This document shows positions 51,801 through 59,765 of a stretch of DNA of 64,000 nucleotides, piece by piece. Within the stretch, counting starts at the first letter, position 1, and each line of letters opens with the position of its first letter. The notes below the pieces were generated by a model. That model saw only the letters and a list, made by a program, of their open reading frames with translations, searched no databases and was not told where the DNA came from. The stretch covers positions 8,254,463 through 8,318,462 of the forward strand of contig NC_081338.1 of the NCBI RefSeq assembly GCF_022539665.2, read 5' to 3'. Both the position numbers and the translations under genes were made by a program. The DNA comes from Daphnia carinata. Taxonomy: Eukaryota > Arthropoda > Branchiopoda > Diplostraca > Daphniidae.

Positions 51801-54005
51801 CATTAGTAATTGCGTGTTACGTAATGGGCCTTAAATGACGGCCGAAATCTCCCTTTTCGGCAGCACGTCTGCCGCGTCAAGCTTAAAGAATGCATCTACT
51901 GAAACCAAAGTTTCTACCAGAGCAATGTTTTTAATGGTGTGTAAAGGATGGTATGGAACAGCATTATTCTTTAATGAATAAGGCAAAGCTAGGAGCAACC
52001 ACTATCATGTCAACATAGTTTGTGGCAAAACACCCTTCCAAGACTTTATTTATCGATCGGTTTATACCTTTTCGAATTTGTTTTTAGTTTTTCTGCTTTC
52101 GTTGTTTTACGCAAGGGTTAGTGGTGCTTTTATCCATAATTTGGATGTCAAGGAGATGCGTCGCCTATCACCAACAACAAGAGTGTGCTCCCTTACATCA
52201 ATTCTTGCGACATTTATTAGTCACCGGAAATCCTCCATCGAGAATAACGAGGAGAGACTGATTTCAATTTGAGCCTATTATAAATTTTATCAATAGATCC
52301 CTGAATTCGATAATTCGAGCGAATTCAATAGGGAAAAACCCAATAAGCCGCAATTAGCAAGCAGGGGCCGTTAACGACTAGCATATTGTTGAAGGCGTAT
52401 GATTCACTAAGTAGTATGCTGGTAGGTAGTATAGTTTACCAATTTATGAGGCACCTTAATGAAGTTCATATCACACCATCTGAATTGATTATCAACGACG
52501 ATCAAAGAAGAGCATCATGTACAGGCGAATGCCAAATTTAATTAATACTAAAATGTTTCATAGGAACTATGCCCATAGAGAAAACTCGTTTTCAGTGACG
52601 ATATACAGAATCGGCAATTATAAACAGATTCAAAAGGTAGATATCTCGCGCAAAGATTTCTTGTTGAAAACGTGACGAATCGTATTTATACTTCATCCTT
52701 TCCCCCATTTTTATAGTCTATAAATGTACATTCAGTATGTTGGTACACGAATACATATCCGAGTGATAGGTAATCCGCCCGACATCCTATAAATGTAGGA
52801 ACCTTAGAGCATGGCAAAAAATAATAATAAAAATAATAAGGTGATCGTGACACTAGCAGTCCCTAGGCTACCAAACGCAGCATGTAATAACGATCAAACG
52901 TAAGGGTGGAGTCACCGCTGCCCTTTTTCTCCTTCTAGGTGTTGACATCCTCGTACTGTTATTTCCCTAATATGGTGTATATTTAGCCAATAATGAATCA
53001 ACGACTAACGAGGCATGGAAAACAATCTACGCGATTGCACATCCCTATCTACTGTAGACCACTATCTTACAACACAGCGTGCAACTATCCGTAAATCTAA
53101 GCAACTATATGCATGATGAAAAAAGGGACAACAAAGTGGACTAGCTATCGATTACCGTAGCCACTGTTCGATAGACTAAAAGACTGCAACCGAGCATGCC
53201 TAAACTCAGCCATTTGTCTCACAGAAAAAAAAGAAAACTTGATGTACGACGATGTAATTCAGAAAATTATAAATAAAGAAACAACGAACACGCTAACGGC
53301 CTATCAATTAAAATAGGCTGAGCGCATACGTATGCATATCAACATGATAGAAACATTTTCCAGCAGTGCTGGAGTAAAAGTGTATGCCTGTGAGAGCGGA
53401 ACCGGATTTGTGTGCGGCACGTGTACATGAACAAGAACGCACACAACATGTACGACTATAAAATCTATACAGTTTCCTGCGGTACCCTATTTCTTATGTG
53501 CTGTACAAAATTCTCGGTTCATGAACCCCTGATAATCAATGAATATAGCGAAGCGGTGTGTGTCGATTAAAGTGCAGATATATTTATGTATATCCGTAGC
53601 GCACTTTAAGCTTAACAGCAAAAGCACCGTGTTATTAATCAATAAACGGCACATAGTCTGTAGCTTGTAGACCAATTACCTTTCGTCGGCATAACAGAAA
53701 TCCACGCTTTTACAACCGCTTGTTAGGCTACTGTGACTGAGCCGATGGTGAGGCTGAAGCTGATGCTGTGGGCTCTTAATGAGTGGTTCGATGTGTTGTT
53801 GGCAATTATTGCCGTCAACATGGGCACCAGTTTTTCTCCACTGCTGATGCCGTTGCCGAAAATGTACTCCCTGTTGACCAATAGCAGTTGATGCAGCCAA
53901 CCGGTTTTTATCGAGCAATTCGTCCTCGTCGTTGTCGCCATTCTCACTTTGTTGTTCGGAAGTATCACTATTGGGAAAACCTGCGGCCACCAACAGACGA
54001 CTCAT
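21639..54005 (-). CDS. SLO2: SLO2/KCNT-family potassium channel gene (gene-level span)
   Basis: This is the gene-level entry; exons are listed separately. Read on the minus strand, the 23 common exons plus any one of three first exons encode a high-conductance K+ channel of the Slo2 (Slack/KCNT1) family, a plasma-membrane tetramer gated by intracellular ions through two RCK domains. The six membrane segments, TVGYGD filter, RCK1 and RCK2 follow the order and spacing I know for KCNT1, and splice phases agree at every junction except the acceptor of exon 15. Lengths sum to 4197, 4290 or 4323 nt including the stop, depending on the first exon, all divisible by three when the in-frame acceptor of exon 15 is used. 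Predicted proteins are 1398, 1429 and 1440 residues, near the usual 1100-1250 plus extended linkers. Family assignment is very secure; the exact 5' ends are inferred. Confidence 0.93.
22217..22410 (-). CDS. SLO2: SLO2 exon 23: conserved C-terminal segment
   Basis: [40 protein letters not shown] and [24 protein letters not shown]1 has [20 protein letters not shown] here. The acceptor is AACAATAG/TTGACT and the donor AAT/GTATGG, phase 2. Confidence 0.94.
22497..22604 (-). CDS. SLO2: SLO2 exon 22: variable C-terminal linker
   Basis: Thirty-six codons: [36 protein letters not shown]. It is hydrophilic with two basic-Ser-type sites and lies where KCNT1 has its poorly conserved insert. The acceptor is AAATAACAG and the donor CTG/GTACCC; both phases are 0, so it could be a cassette exon. 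The frame was chosen because it keeps the flanks in phase. Confidence 0.8.
22689..22814 (-). CDS. SLO2: SLO2 exon 21: RCK2 end
   Basis: Forty-two codons: [46 protein letters not shown]1 has [20 protein letters not shown] here. The acceptor is TTGTTACAG and the donor AGT/GTAGTT, phase 0. Confidence 0.95.
22874..23171 (-). CDS. SLO2: SLO2 exon 20: RCK2
   Basis: [30 protein letters not shown]-like [20 protein letters not shown] and [20 protein letters not shown]: strongly conserved RCK2 core. The acceptor is TATTTTAG/GTTTTT and the donor TCG/GTACAT, phase 0. Confidence 0.96.
23311..23445 (-). CDS. SLO2: SLO2 exon 19: RCK2
   Basis: [20 protein letters not shown] then [20 protein letters not shown] and QTMF, matching [20 protein letters not shown] of KCNT1. 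The acceptor is GATATAG/TTTGG and the donor CAA/GTAATA. Confidence 0.95.
23568..23812 (-). CDS. SLO2: SLO2 exon 18: RCK2 with altered sodium-site motif
   Basis: It starts [20 protein letters not shown], includes [17 protein letters not shown] and [17 protein letters not shown]. In rat Slack the residues D818 and H823 of DNKPDH in this loop were reported to confer Na+ sensitivity; here the loop reads ERKPDV, so both positions differ. The acceptor is GGTTTAG and the donor CTG/GTAAGT, phase 2. Confidence 0.96.
23969..24074 (-). CDS. SLO2: SLO2 exon 17: conserved VKGxPPxSPYIG segment
   Basis: [20 protein letters not shown] then [15 protein letters not shown], matching [20 protein letters not shown] of KCNT1 at the entry to RCK2. 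The acceptor is GAATAAG/GATCGT, with a weak polypyrimidine tract, and the donor CAG/GTATCT, phase 0. Confidence 0.94.
24157..24304 (-). CDS. SLO2: SLO2 exon 16: SRRPSI linker and acidic stretch
   Basis: [20 protein letters not shown] then an acidic [10 protein letters not shown] run; KCNT1 has SRRPSIAPVLE and QSEDEVTPSDDE here. The acceptor is ATTTCCAG/AAAGCC and the donor TCTC/GTAAGC. Entry in phase 1 fixes the frame of the preceding exon. Confidence 0.92.
25354..25546 (-). CDS. SLO2: SLO2 exon 15: linker exon with a frame conflict
   Basis: The obvious acceptor (TTCTTTTCAG, exon from 25546) gives [20 protein letters not shown], a plausible phospho-regulated linker, but that frame hits TAG before the donor. 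The next exon requires the other frame, which reads [20 protein letters not shown] to VPSGHS at the donor GTG/GTAAGG. Using TATTTGATAG/TGG (exon from 25536) keeps one open frame. A one-base insertion in this copy, or tissue-specific use of the 10-nt-apart acceptors, are the alternatives. That this is an exon is clear; its 5' boundary is not. Confidence 0.75.
25608..26179 (-). CDS. SLO2: SLO2 exon 14: RCK1-RCK2 connection and Ser/Thr-rich linker
   Basis: The first half is conserved ([65 protein letters not shown]). The second half is a low-complexity Ser/Thr/Met linker with [12 protein letters not shown], ending [14 protein letters not shown]. The acceptor is ATCAAG/GGAAGG. The donor AACA/GTAAAC leaves one base, and the reading frame would stop soon after it if the exon were not spliced. 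Confidence 0.93.
26289..26411 (-). CDS. Orphan exon-like open segment inside the SLO2 intron 13
   Basis: Forty-one codons, [20 protein letters not shown] then [20 protein letters not shown], sit between a CATCCTTCTAG acceptor and a TCT/GTAACT donor, phase 0 on both sides. The composition looks like protein, but the phase does not fit the surrounding SLO2 exons (phase 2 junction), so it cannot be a simple cassette. I do not recognise the family. It may be an exon of a nested gene or a captured fragment. Confidence 0.3.
26992..27071 (-). CDS. SLO2: SLO2 exon 13: RCK1 end
   Basis: [20 protein letters not shown] then LHTSRG and a split Gln codon; equivalent to [20 protein letters not shown] of KCNT1. 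The acceptor is TTTTCCAG and the donor CCA/GTAAGT, ending in phase 2. Confidence 0.95.
27349..27486 (-). CDS. SLO2: SLO2 exon 12: RCK1
   Basis: Forty-six codons: [46 protein letters not shown]. Very close to [20 protein letters not shown] of KCNT1. The acceptor is TTTTTCAG and the donor AAG/GTAGGC, phase 0. Confidence 0.96.
27487..27862. other. SLO2 intron 11
   Basis: AT-rich intron between exons 12 and 11; no separate feature. Confidence 0.6.
27863..28063 (-). CDS. SLO2: SLO2 exon 11: RCK1 core
   Basis: Sixty-seven codons starting [20 protein letters not shown], with [20 protein letters not shown] and [13 protein letters not shown], the RCK1 Rossmann-like core. The acceptor is TTATACAG and the donor GCT/GTAAGC, phase 0. 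Confidence 0.96.
28064..29315. other. SLO2 intron 10
   Basis: A 1.25 kb intron between exons 11 and 10. Short open frames on both strands lack protein-like features; nothing else recognised. Confidence 0.55.
29316..29438 (-). CDS. SLO2: SLO2 exon 10: start of RCK1
   Basis: [20 protein letters not shown] then [20 protein letters not shown] and Q: the first beta strand and helix of the RCK1 gating domain. The acceptor is GATCTAG/GGAGGC and the donor CAG/GTACGA, phase 0. Confidence 0.95.
29546..29587 (-). CDS. SLO2: SLO2 exon 9: post-S6 linker
   Basis: A 42-bp exon, [14 protein letters not shown], matching FEELVYLWMERQKS directly after S6 in KCNT1. The acceptor is CAATTGCAG and the donor TTG/GTAGGT, phase 0 on both sides. 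Confidence 0.92.
30469..30652 (-). CDS. SLO2: SLO2 exon 8: pore loop, selectivity filter and S6
   Basis: It encodes [11 protein letters not shown], then [18 protein letters not shown] and S6 [15 protein letters not shown]. The K+ selectivity filter TVGYGD is intact, and the PxIWPSQ sequence after it is a Slo2 hallmark. The acceptor is CGTTTCAG and the donor CAG/GTATAT, phase 0. Confidence 0.97.
31074..31168 (-). CDS. SLO2: SLO2 exon 7: S4-S5 linker and S5
   Basis: [20 protein letters not shown] then [11 protein letters not shown] matches [20 protein letters not shown] of KCNT1. The acceptor is TTTTAAAAG/AATGAC and the donor CAG/GTCAGT, ending in phase 2. Confidence 0.94.
31612..31695 (-). 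CDS. SLO2: SLO2 exon 6: S4
   Basis: Twenty-eight codons, [20 protein letters not shown] then KRALENMF. This is the S4 region of Slo2 channels, which lacks the regular positive charges of voltage sensors. The acceptor is TTTAACAG and the donor TTT/GTGAGT, phase 0. Confidence 0.93.
31862..31936 (-). CDS. SLO2: SLO2 exon 5: S3
   Basis: Twenty-five codons, [20 protein letters not shown] then PYIFT, aligned to GNIWEQ...VLEMINTLPF of KCNT1. The acceptor is TATAAAAG/GGAAAC rather than the in-frame CTTGCAG just inside the exon; only the outer one restores GNI. The donor is ACG/GTACGT, phase 0. Confidence 0.9.
32118..32316 (-). CDS. SLO2: SLO2 exon 4: S1-S2 loop and S2
   Basis: It starts [12 protein letters not shown], which contains an N-K-T glycosylation sequon in the external loop, then [20 protein letters not shown] and LSYK, the S2 helix. 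The acceptor is ATTCCAG/TTACGG and the donor AAA/GTATAC. It ends in phase 0. Confidence 0.94.
32317..34506. other. SLO2 intron 3
   Basis: A 2.2 kb intron. It contains a perfect palindromic X-box-like motif at 33248 (separate entry) and no gene that I can support. Confidence 0.5.
33248..33261. promoter_or_regulatory. X-box-like motif in SLO2 intron 3
   Basis: ATCACCATGGTGAC fits the RFX consensus RYYNYYATRRNRAC exactly and is nearly palindromic. RFX factors act in ciliated sensory neurons. A second copy lies at 41588. Functional role is inference. Confidence 0.3.
34507..34606 (-). CDS. SLO2: SLO2 exon 3: S1 membrane segment
   Basis: [20 protein letters not shown] followed by RVIFDNDP is the S1 helix of KCNT channels. 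The exon is flanked by TCTAG/GT and TTG/GTAAGA splice sites and ends at the first Cys of the extracellular S1-S2 loop (C-Y-G-C, like C-W-G-C in KCNT1). Confidence 0.94.
34911..34990 (-). CDS. SLO2: SLO2 exon 2: conserved cytoplasmic N-terminal segment
   Basis: It encodes [20 protein letters not shown] followed by IRNQRS, nearly identical to the KCNT1 N-terminal segment just before S1. The acceptor is GCATGCAG/AGTGAG and the donor CAA/GTGAGA. It enters in phase 2, completing Arg from any of the three first exons, and ends after one base of a Ser codon. Confidence 0.95.
35321..35520 (-). CDS. SLO2: SLO2 alternative first coding exon A (proximal)
   Basis: It runs from ATG ([10 protein letters not shown]) to a strong CCTCG/GTAAGT donor only 330 bp from exon 2 and gives 66 residues plus a split Arg codon. 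An internal ATG ([10 protein letters not shown]) is a possible alternative start. The middle is Ala/Ser-rich ([12 protein letters not shown]) and the end is DSYENIP, which reads into RVRVEYYV. Alternative N-termini from alternative promoters are known for mammalian KCNT1 (Slack-A/B), so this arrangement is expected for the family. Confidence 0.75.
35525..39945. other. SLO2 5' intron / exon A promoter region
   Basis: A CA/CACACG microsatellite-like stretch lies at 35920-35960 in the likely promoter or 5' UTR of exon A. The rest is AT-rich with T runs and no supported gene. Confidence 0.45.
39950..40242 (-). CDS. SLO2: SLO2 alternative first coding exon B
   Basis: It begins at ATG ([16 protein letters not shown]) with an in-frame TAA four codons upstream and A at -3. 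The 97 residues are basic and Gln-rich ([16 protein letters not shown]), then Ser/Gly-rich, ending [10 protein letters not shown]. The CCCAG/GTAGTT donor leaves two bases (AG) that form Arg with the first base of exon 2. The basic, disordered N-terminus differs from exons A and C, so it would give a distinct cytoplasmic N-terminus in front of the same channel. Confidence 0.78.
40245..45719. other. SLO2 first intron region, no confident gene
   Basis: Mostly non-coding. A weak exon-like stretch on the minus strand near 44565-44670 reads [20 protein letters not shown] and ends at CCAG/GTGGGC; I do not trust it as a gene. Poly-purine and poly-C runs near 39400 and 43680 are simple sequence. Confidence 0.4.
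41588..41601. promoter_or_regulatory. X-box-like motif upstream of SLO2 exon B
   Basis: GTTGTCATGGTGAC fits the RFX X-box consensus, about 1.3 kb upstream of the exon B start codon on the minus strand, in a region with several GC-rich stretches. Confidence 0.3.
45721..45849. repeat. A-rich then T-rich simple sequence
   Basis: About 80 bases of near-continuous A (with an AAATTTAAAATTTTTTAAAATTT core) followed within 30 bases by CTTTTTC repeats and a run of T. It lies just downstream (minus strand) of the 66-codon terminal segment at 45.9 kb. Confidence 0.8.
45906..46106 (-). CDS. Unassigned terminal exon, 66 codons
   Basis: [60 protein letters not shown] and QELIDE followed by TAG, after a CCACAAG acceptor preceded by a long pyrimidine tract. 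Codon use and composition are strongly protein-like and the segment ends a reading frame, so it is a terminal exon or the end of a pseudogene. The frame is open further upstream ([10 protein letters not shown]). I do not recognise the family. Confidence 0.45.
   Translation of the reverse strand: MIDNVRKHDPKSMIDRDPYRNSQPPPVSLVTSPMALWFVVTDATFGYRCPLPWSRQPIIQQELIDE
47655..47880 (-). CDS. Unassigned exon-like segment ending in a stop (gene U, candidate last exon)
   Basis: One open frame reads [17 protein letters not shown], then an AT-rich hydrophobic part, then [20 protein letters not shown] and TAA. A strong acceptor (TACTTGTTTTCACAG) lies just before TTCGTG at 47717, so the likeliest real unit is a 63-bp terminal exon entered in phase 0, perhaps with the first part as a separate exon. 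It lies inside the long first intron of SLO2 on the same strand. Confidence 0.35.
48290..49110 (+). repeat. Degenerate CCCGTC-rich minisatellite
   Basis: Dozens of units built on CTGCCCGTC(A/G)ACCC, spaced about 15-25 bp. A higher-order period of roughly 270 bp is visible (CCCATTGACCTTTTTT at 48341 and CCCATTGACTTTTTC at 48612; GTTTTAAGCCAAGCCCGTA at 48832 and GTTTACGCAAAGCCCATA near 49130). It is interrupted by an AT-rich stretch at 49020-49090. Long open frames across it are by-products. Confidence 0.8.
49222..49376 (+). promoter_or_regulatory. Promoter-like module with duplicated E2F and CCAAT motifs, ending in a splice donor
   Basis: Two tandem copies of GGCGGTTTTGRCGCCAGCCAATCA (49222-49290; motif cores TTTTGGCGCC and AGCCAATCA) are followed by TATAGAGTATAG and CCGCAGTGGACAG/GTAAGT at 49377. 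E2F plus CCAAT tandem modules are typical of cell-cycle promoters. The donor could end a short first exon. All of this is motif reading. Confidence 0.35.
49499..49567 (+). CDS. Micro-ORF after an intron acceptor
   Basis: Following TTTTTTTATTGTTAG/CTAA, the ATG at 49499 gives [22 protein letters not shown] and TAA. With the donor at 49377 this makes a 118-nt intron. It is too short to assign and may be the 5' remnant of a mobile element or retrogene. Confidence 0.2.
   Translation: MRLSSSSKAEVENRRRVRITSH
49600..53679. other. SLO2 distal intron, no confident gene
   Basis: AT-rich sequence with short T and A runs (for example 50638-50652). No repeats or exons that I can support. Confidence 0.4.
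53680..54005 (-). CDS. SLO2: SLO2 alternative first coding exon C (distal)
   Basis: Starting at an ATG ([10 protein letters not shown]), it encodes 108 residues: an acidic stretch (ENGDNDEDE), a Gln/His-rich stretch and a Ser-rich end finishing VDFCYADE. It stops at a GAAAG/GTAATT donor in phase 2; joined to exon 2 the split codon becomes Arg. The frame stays open upstream of this ATG back to a TGA around 54080, so the exon may begin earlier, at an acceptor, or start from an upstream exon. The 18.7 kb intron to exon 2 is long. Its phase also fits a segment near 47.8 kb, so membership in SLO2 is likely but not certain. Confidence 0.6.
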
Positions 54006-54089
54006 ACTGCAAATCTCGTGGCCCGCCTTCTCCAATAGGGAATTTTCAATGGCAATTCTTTTGATGTCCGCCGTGGGACTATATCACAC

Positions 54090-57000
54090 AGGATGGTAAC
54101 GAAAATGTGGTGCGTGTTGATGCCCCGCTTTCACGTCCCCAACTGAATGCTTTTGACCAACAATAAGGCGCCCTTTCCGAGTTATAGGAGTCGTTCCCAG
54201 TTCAAATCATAGAAACCCAGAACCAACAGACATATATGTGTTTTGCATCAAGCCACAGCCATGAGCGCCATGAGCCCTTTATGAGGTGTGTATACGCCTA
54301 CATACGCCCAACAGAGTTGTATTAACGAAAAAATCCCAGATGGTGACTGTCAACTCAGTCATATGGCATTCATATAGATAATAAATGATAATAGTTTCCG
54401 GACTGTAGCAGAAAGTAAATAGGCTTGCCTATCGCTTGGCGCACAAATCTACTGTGATTGTTGACGGTATTGTTTCAAATGGAAATTAGCAACGTACTGG
54501 CAACTGCACATAAGCCTATATGCCATTAGCCATTACTATAAACAGTGGAATAGTATCGTTCCGCGAAAACGCCACTTCCGGCTGACTGTACTGGGCAATG
54601 TATCGCTGATTGCTTCAGAGTTCTACGAAAAGTGCTATTTATAGTGGCAGTGTCCGCGTTACTACTTTAAGAACTTGTGATAACCTACAATACAGTTTTT
54701 CCGTTCTCGGTGACTGGAAACTAAATTCAGTTTAAAGCAGGCATTGCAAATGGACAACTATTTGCTGTAATTTAAGTTTTCAACGTTTTAAAAGTGCACA
54801 AGCACTTTTTTAAAAAGATAAACTGCCAACAATAGAGATTTAGGTTTAGTACAAACACCACATAATGTAGTATGGTAACATGAAGGACGTAAAACTCAAT
54901 TCATTGCCATTCAGCGTTGGTTACGCTTATAGCGGTGTTACTACGTAATATGGGTTAGCAGACTTTATATACACAGTTTTTTCGCAAAGATGGCATCGTT
55001 ACTGTTCTCATATCAAAACGTTTGTTGGGTATTACGCGCCGTTTAAATTTAAATTTTTTTGTTTATTATTTTTTATTATTTTTTGTATTTTTTTTTATTG
55101 TTGCGATAAAAGAAAGCGAACATTCCTTCCTGGTGGTTCTTTACACAATAGTTTCGGTTGTTCTCAGCTTGCTTGCACGTAAAACGTGTGAACCGCCAAC
55201 AAGAAGTTTGTTCTTATCGTCTTTGACGGCCATTATCTCAGCAGCGATTCGTACTCCGCTCTTCTATGTATTGTTGTAGGTCCGAGGTTTCCTTCAAAGA
55301 TCCAGACGCTGAAGGTTTAACACGCAGTAACGCGACGCAGGGATCATTGCAGCGTAGGGCGGCTGGGCTGCTTCCAGATCATAGGCTCATGCCTCCTGAG
55401 ATCTTGTGTGATTGATGTCACTATACTTCCGTATCAGTCGGACCCTTTGTCTATTGGGAGTTGTCATGGCGTCCTCTTACAGTTAACCTCACTATCTTAC
55501 ATAGCCCATACATTGCTGCACAATAATGCAGCTGCGATAAGTATTGTTAGCATAAACGAGATAACTGTTAAGCCTGCTGTTAAGTGAGATTCAACAACCG
55601 AAAAACATAAGCATTTTGCCGTTAAAGGTAGTTATCATGCCAAAGGACACGAAGATCAGCAACAGATTGGTTATTAGACCTTACGCAATCAGGGTATTAG
55701 AATATTTGCAGCTGTTTCCAACTCAACGGCGCCCTTCTCCTTTTCTTAAGCACAGCCACGATAAATGTCCCAGGCATGCGTCGTTCGGATACACAGAAAC
55801 GATGAAAGCACATTTACATAAACTGTAGCCAAAAATTAAGAAAAATTAAACTACTTTCCATCAAATATGGAAATATTTCTAATGTGCGAAAGGTAAAATA
55901 CTGAACCCTTCTACGAACAAAGAGGAGGCCCAACAGCTTCGTCGCAGTGTCTGTTGCATTTAAAGGGAAATAAATCAAAAAGGGATCGTACCGTGCTATA
56001 TTATTTATGTCTTCATAGATCGACGATAGGCTGTTGTTTGGAAACAATGAAAAGACAAAGCAGTGAAGGAAGATCCAGTTCAGGCAGTAGTTGAATATGT
56101 GAGTGCATTATACAACCATTGTCAGAATCGCGCGATTGGCAACACCGATGCCATTAAGCTATTGTTCTTTTTTAATCTAAATTGGTTGCATGTTCCGCTT
56201 TATGCGGGGAAACGACTTCAAAGCTTTCAAGGACATAAATGAGAGCTTATTGAACAGACAGTATTCTTCTCTGCGGCCGTAGCTGGTTTCGACGGTCAGT
56301 TGATATAAAGATTTAGACCCATCTTTAAATTTTTAAGTTTGATCATTAGAAAGACTAAATGCTACCAAATTAATATGACAATTGGTTATAAGGAATCTAT
56401 TATGAAACCTGCAGGGTCATATGTACAGAATCAACAAAGAAGCAAGCAAAGTTAGAGAAATTAAGGCGTCCCTTTCCAACGAAATCAACCGCGAGTGGGA
56501 CTGAGAAAAGTAATAGTTAGCAAATGTGTGTTACAATTTAACCCAAATCATCGCGTTTGAATTATACTGCGTTCGCTTCTACAGTTTACGCCTACGGAAC
56601 AGGTTTTCTCGAGACAGATGAGATTGTATACCAACAAAAGAATTCAGCTATCCCGTAAGAAGCCCATTTAGCACTAAATAAAGTAAATAAATAAAGAGGA
56701 TAAAATGTTGTTATCACGAGATGAGTGAAAAAATATTCTTCTTCAATGGGAGGTCCTACAATGCACGTCGTGGTGTTATTTCTATCATTTGTGTCAGAAA
56801 AACCAAAACAAATTTTTATGGTAGCTATGTTATACTTGATCACTTGTTGCGATCGATCAGAACCTATACGGCCATAACAATACTGTTCAATGTGCCACGT
56901 TTTCCCAATCATCGCGTTTCGTTAGGAACAAGAACATACTGTCGTACCTTCTCTCATTCTCGTTACGCTTCATCATACGTTTTTACGCATCGCTACAAGA

Positions 57001-59760
57001 GTTTGGATGTTACTCTTCCGAAATTCCTCTGTCTGTCCACCAACGTAGAGCAACAATTAAATAAATTTTGCAATCACAAGGCGTCACTCAGCGTTTAATT
57101 TATTCAAGGTTAACTTTTCTGAATTTTTTTGCCCTCATACACGAATAAACGAATTTCACCAAGGCTGTTATGGTATGTGCAGAAGTCTTATTCGCCCTGT
57201 ACAAAGCGGTTTTTTCCGTATTAGATAATCTCCGTAAATCAAAACGTCAGATTTGGCTTGCAAAAATGTTTTCGTTTAGGTAGACTATTTCATATTTTTA
57301 ATATTGGTTTTAGGGAAAATTGGTATTTTTTTCTCCTCGTTTTGGCTATGGCCTCACAAAGAAATAATGAATTGCTAGGCTACTATAATGTTTGCACTTC
57401 ACCATTTAAAAAAAATGCAAAAACTGGCAATTTAACGTAAAACTAAAGCAGGAATAAGTAGACCTGTTCTAAGAACCTTTGCAGATCTGTCATTTTCACT
57501 TTTCAGGGATGAATGTATAGGCCGTACAAAGTTGCATTCTGTTAGACACTTTATTCTAAGAGAATTGGTTCAGGTTCGTGAAAGAACGGGGCAATTTTCC
57601 TTTGTATAGCTTTCCCTTGAAAAATGGTTCAGTTCACGAGCGATAGGTTACATCGAAAATATTATTAAATAAACTATCATCTGCTTGTGGGTGCTTTATA
57701 AAGCAATTATAGAAAGATAAAGACTTTCATAGTCTAGATAAAGACAAGCCGACAAAGATAGCTCGCATAGTTCAAACCGGAGATGAGGAAGAAAAAGGTA
57801 TATACCGTAGGACAAAATGCCAACCGCTGAACGATCGATACATTCTCTTGATCCCCTTGCGAAGACGCACATGATAGGGAATACAGAAAAGAAATAGCAC
57901 AGATATCTTTAAAAAAAAAATAATTAGAAACATCGACAGGTTCCAGCCCTGTTGTATAGTAAATAAACGTAAACATGCACCTGAATCCTGTTCTAGTGCT
58001 GTTTCACGTACTGAAGTACTGTACATCTGCGTTCTGCCTCGTCAATACGTCTGTATATGGGATATTGGTTGCTAACAATGCCTCGTCACTGAAAATCGAT
58101 TTATCGAATGTCGGTGGTTGACGTCGGTGGCTACGTCCCTATGGGGATATCTACGTGCACAGTGTAGACGCAGAAGCTATGAATTTTGAACTGGTAAAAA
58201 TCTACCTCACAAACGACCAAGAATCCGTTCTTAGGCCCTACATTCGCAATTGAAAAGTCATTTCACTATTCTTCAGTTCCAAGAAAACACCGCAGTGCCA
58301 GCAACCTGTAGGGCTCTCGAAAATCGAAATAGATCTGCACGCTAAATATACATTACTAGCTGATAGTTACCAGTTCAGGTCGAAAACAAAGGACGAAAAA
58401 CCTACCGAAAAAGGCTTTTCACAGGGTTCGCAACCTATCTATTCTGCAGGCTTCTGCAATACAGTCGATTGGCTATTGTAGATTTATCCAACCAAATGTG
58501 TTCACCACATTAATTAGTGACGACTTGCCACCTCTCAGAAAAAAAGTTAAAAAATTTAATTTAATAACGGAATTTGAGTTCTGGCTTGCCTCTTCAATAT
58601 GGAAATTAAAGATGAAATATACGAAACAACATAACATTGCATAGCCATCACATGTTACCTAGGCAACCAACTGCAAGTATTATACTACAAATGTGAAGAA
58701 AAAAAACAAAAAAACACAAGAACCCGTCCACATTCCATAAATAGGATTGGCTCATACGTAATAAGAGTAAAACTACAGAACGGCTTGTAGAAAACGCAAT
58801 TCGAGTAGGCTTCGAGTAGGCTGTAAGCAAAACAGCTGCTTGTTTTGATAAAGCTTTCCTTTGATAGCCAACCATTGCGCCGAACCATCACTGCTCATCA
58901 CAGGAAATGAAAGACATTGTGGATATGCTACTGCAGTCTAACTGTACATAGGTAAGTAGTACCAAACATTGAAGGAGAGGGTGGATGGGCCAGAAGGTTA
59001 TTTGGAATTATTGGCAATGTTCGACATCATTAATCACGGATTATCGACGAAGAAAGTTTCGGGTAGAGAGTATGATAAGAGGAAAAAATCAGTTGAATTA
59101 AATTATGTCTGTTTATTTTGTATTCTCCATATAATAAAAGTCCCCGGTAGTACGTAAGTATACAGATACCAGCTTTTCTAGTTTAGTTTTTGGTAAGGGA
59201 CGGGACGTTGATGTACACAGGACGGATACACCGGTGGGAAGCAGCAACGTTTGTGTTCAAGTTCAATAGATTTTAAACGGCGTACGCCTACCTTTCGCCG
59301 TCGTCGTTGAAAAAGTCCCCTCCTAAAAGGAGATCGCGTAAGCGGAAACGAGGAGGCAATGCTGGAAGGTCAGGTCCGAGCTCCACAGATGTCATTGTGT
59401 TCAGCGATATCATTTTGTTGGTGGGTATTATTTTGTCTCGCTAGTAATGTAATGAGTTTAGAAAAAATACTCAGTGAACTGGCATTCACAATTTCAGTTT
59501 TCCAAAAATTTTGGGCGCGCACCTGCTTCTTTAACGAGTTAGCTTGTAAAATGCTGTAAGGCCTGGTCCACAACACAATTTGGGGAGGGCAACTGTCGCA
59601 CAATTTTCGGCGTCAGGATTTTCTAAGAAGACAAGAAGGAAAAACCAAAAATCTAGTCCAACCAACACACTGAGGTACGCGCGTCGTACATCAAAGTGTA
59701 TACGTCAACAAAAAAAAGAGAGAGCCAAAATCTTTTGATTTCTCAAGCCCGCGACGCACA
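54090..59760. other. Region upstream of SLO2 exon C
   Basis: No supported gene. Open frames up to 125 codons at 56721-57098 (plus) and 106 codons at 56592-56912 (minus) overlap each other and lack protein-like composition. Confidence 0.4.
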
Positions 59761-59765
59761 CGTAC

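Noticed and set aside
56592-57098. Overlapping open frames of 106 and 125 codons on opposite strands
   Set aside because: Neither has protein-like composition, splice sites or a recognisable domain.
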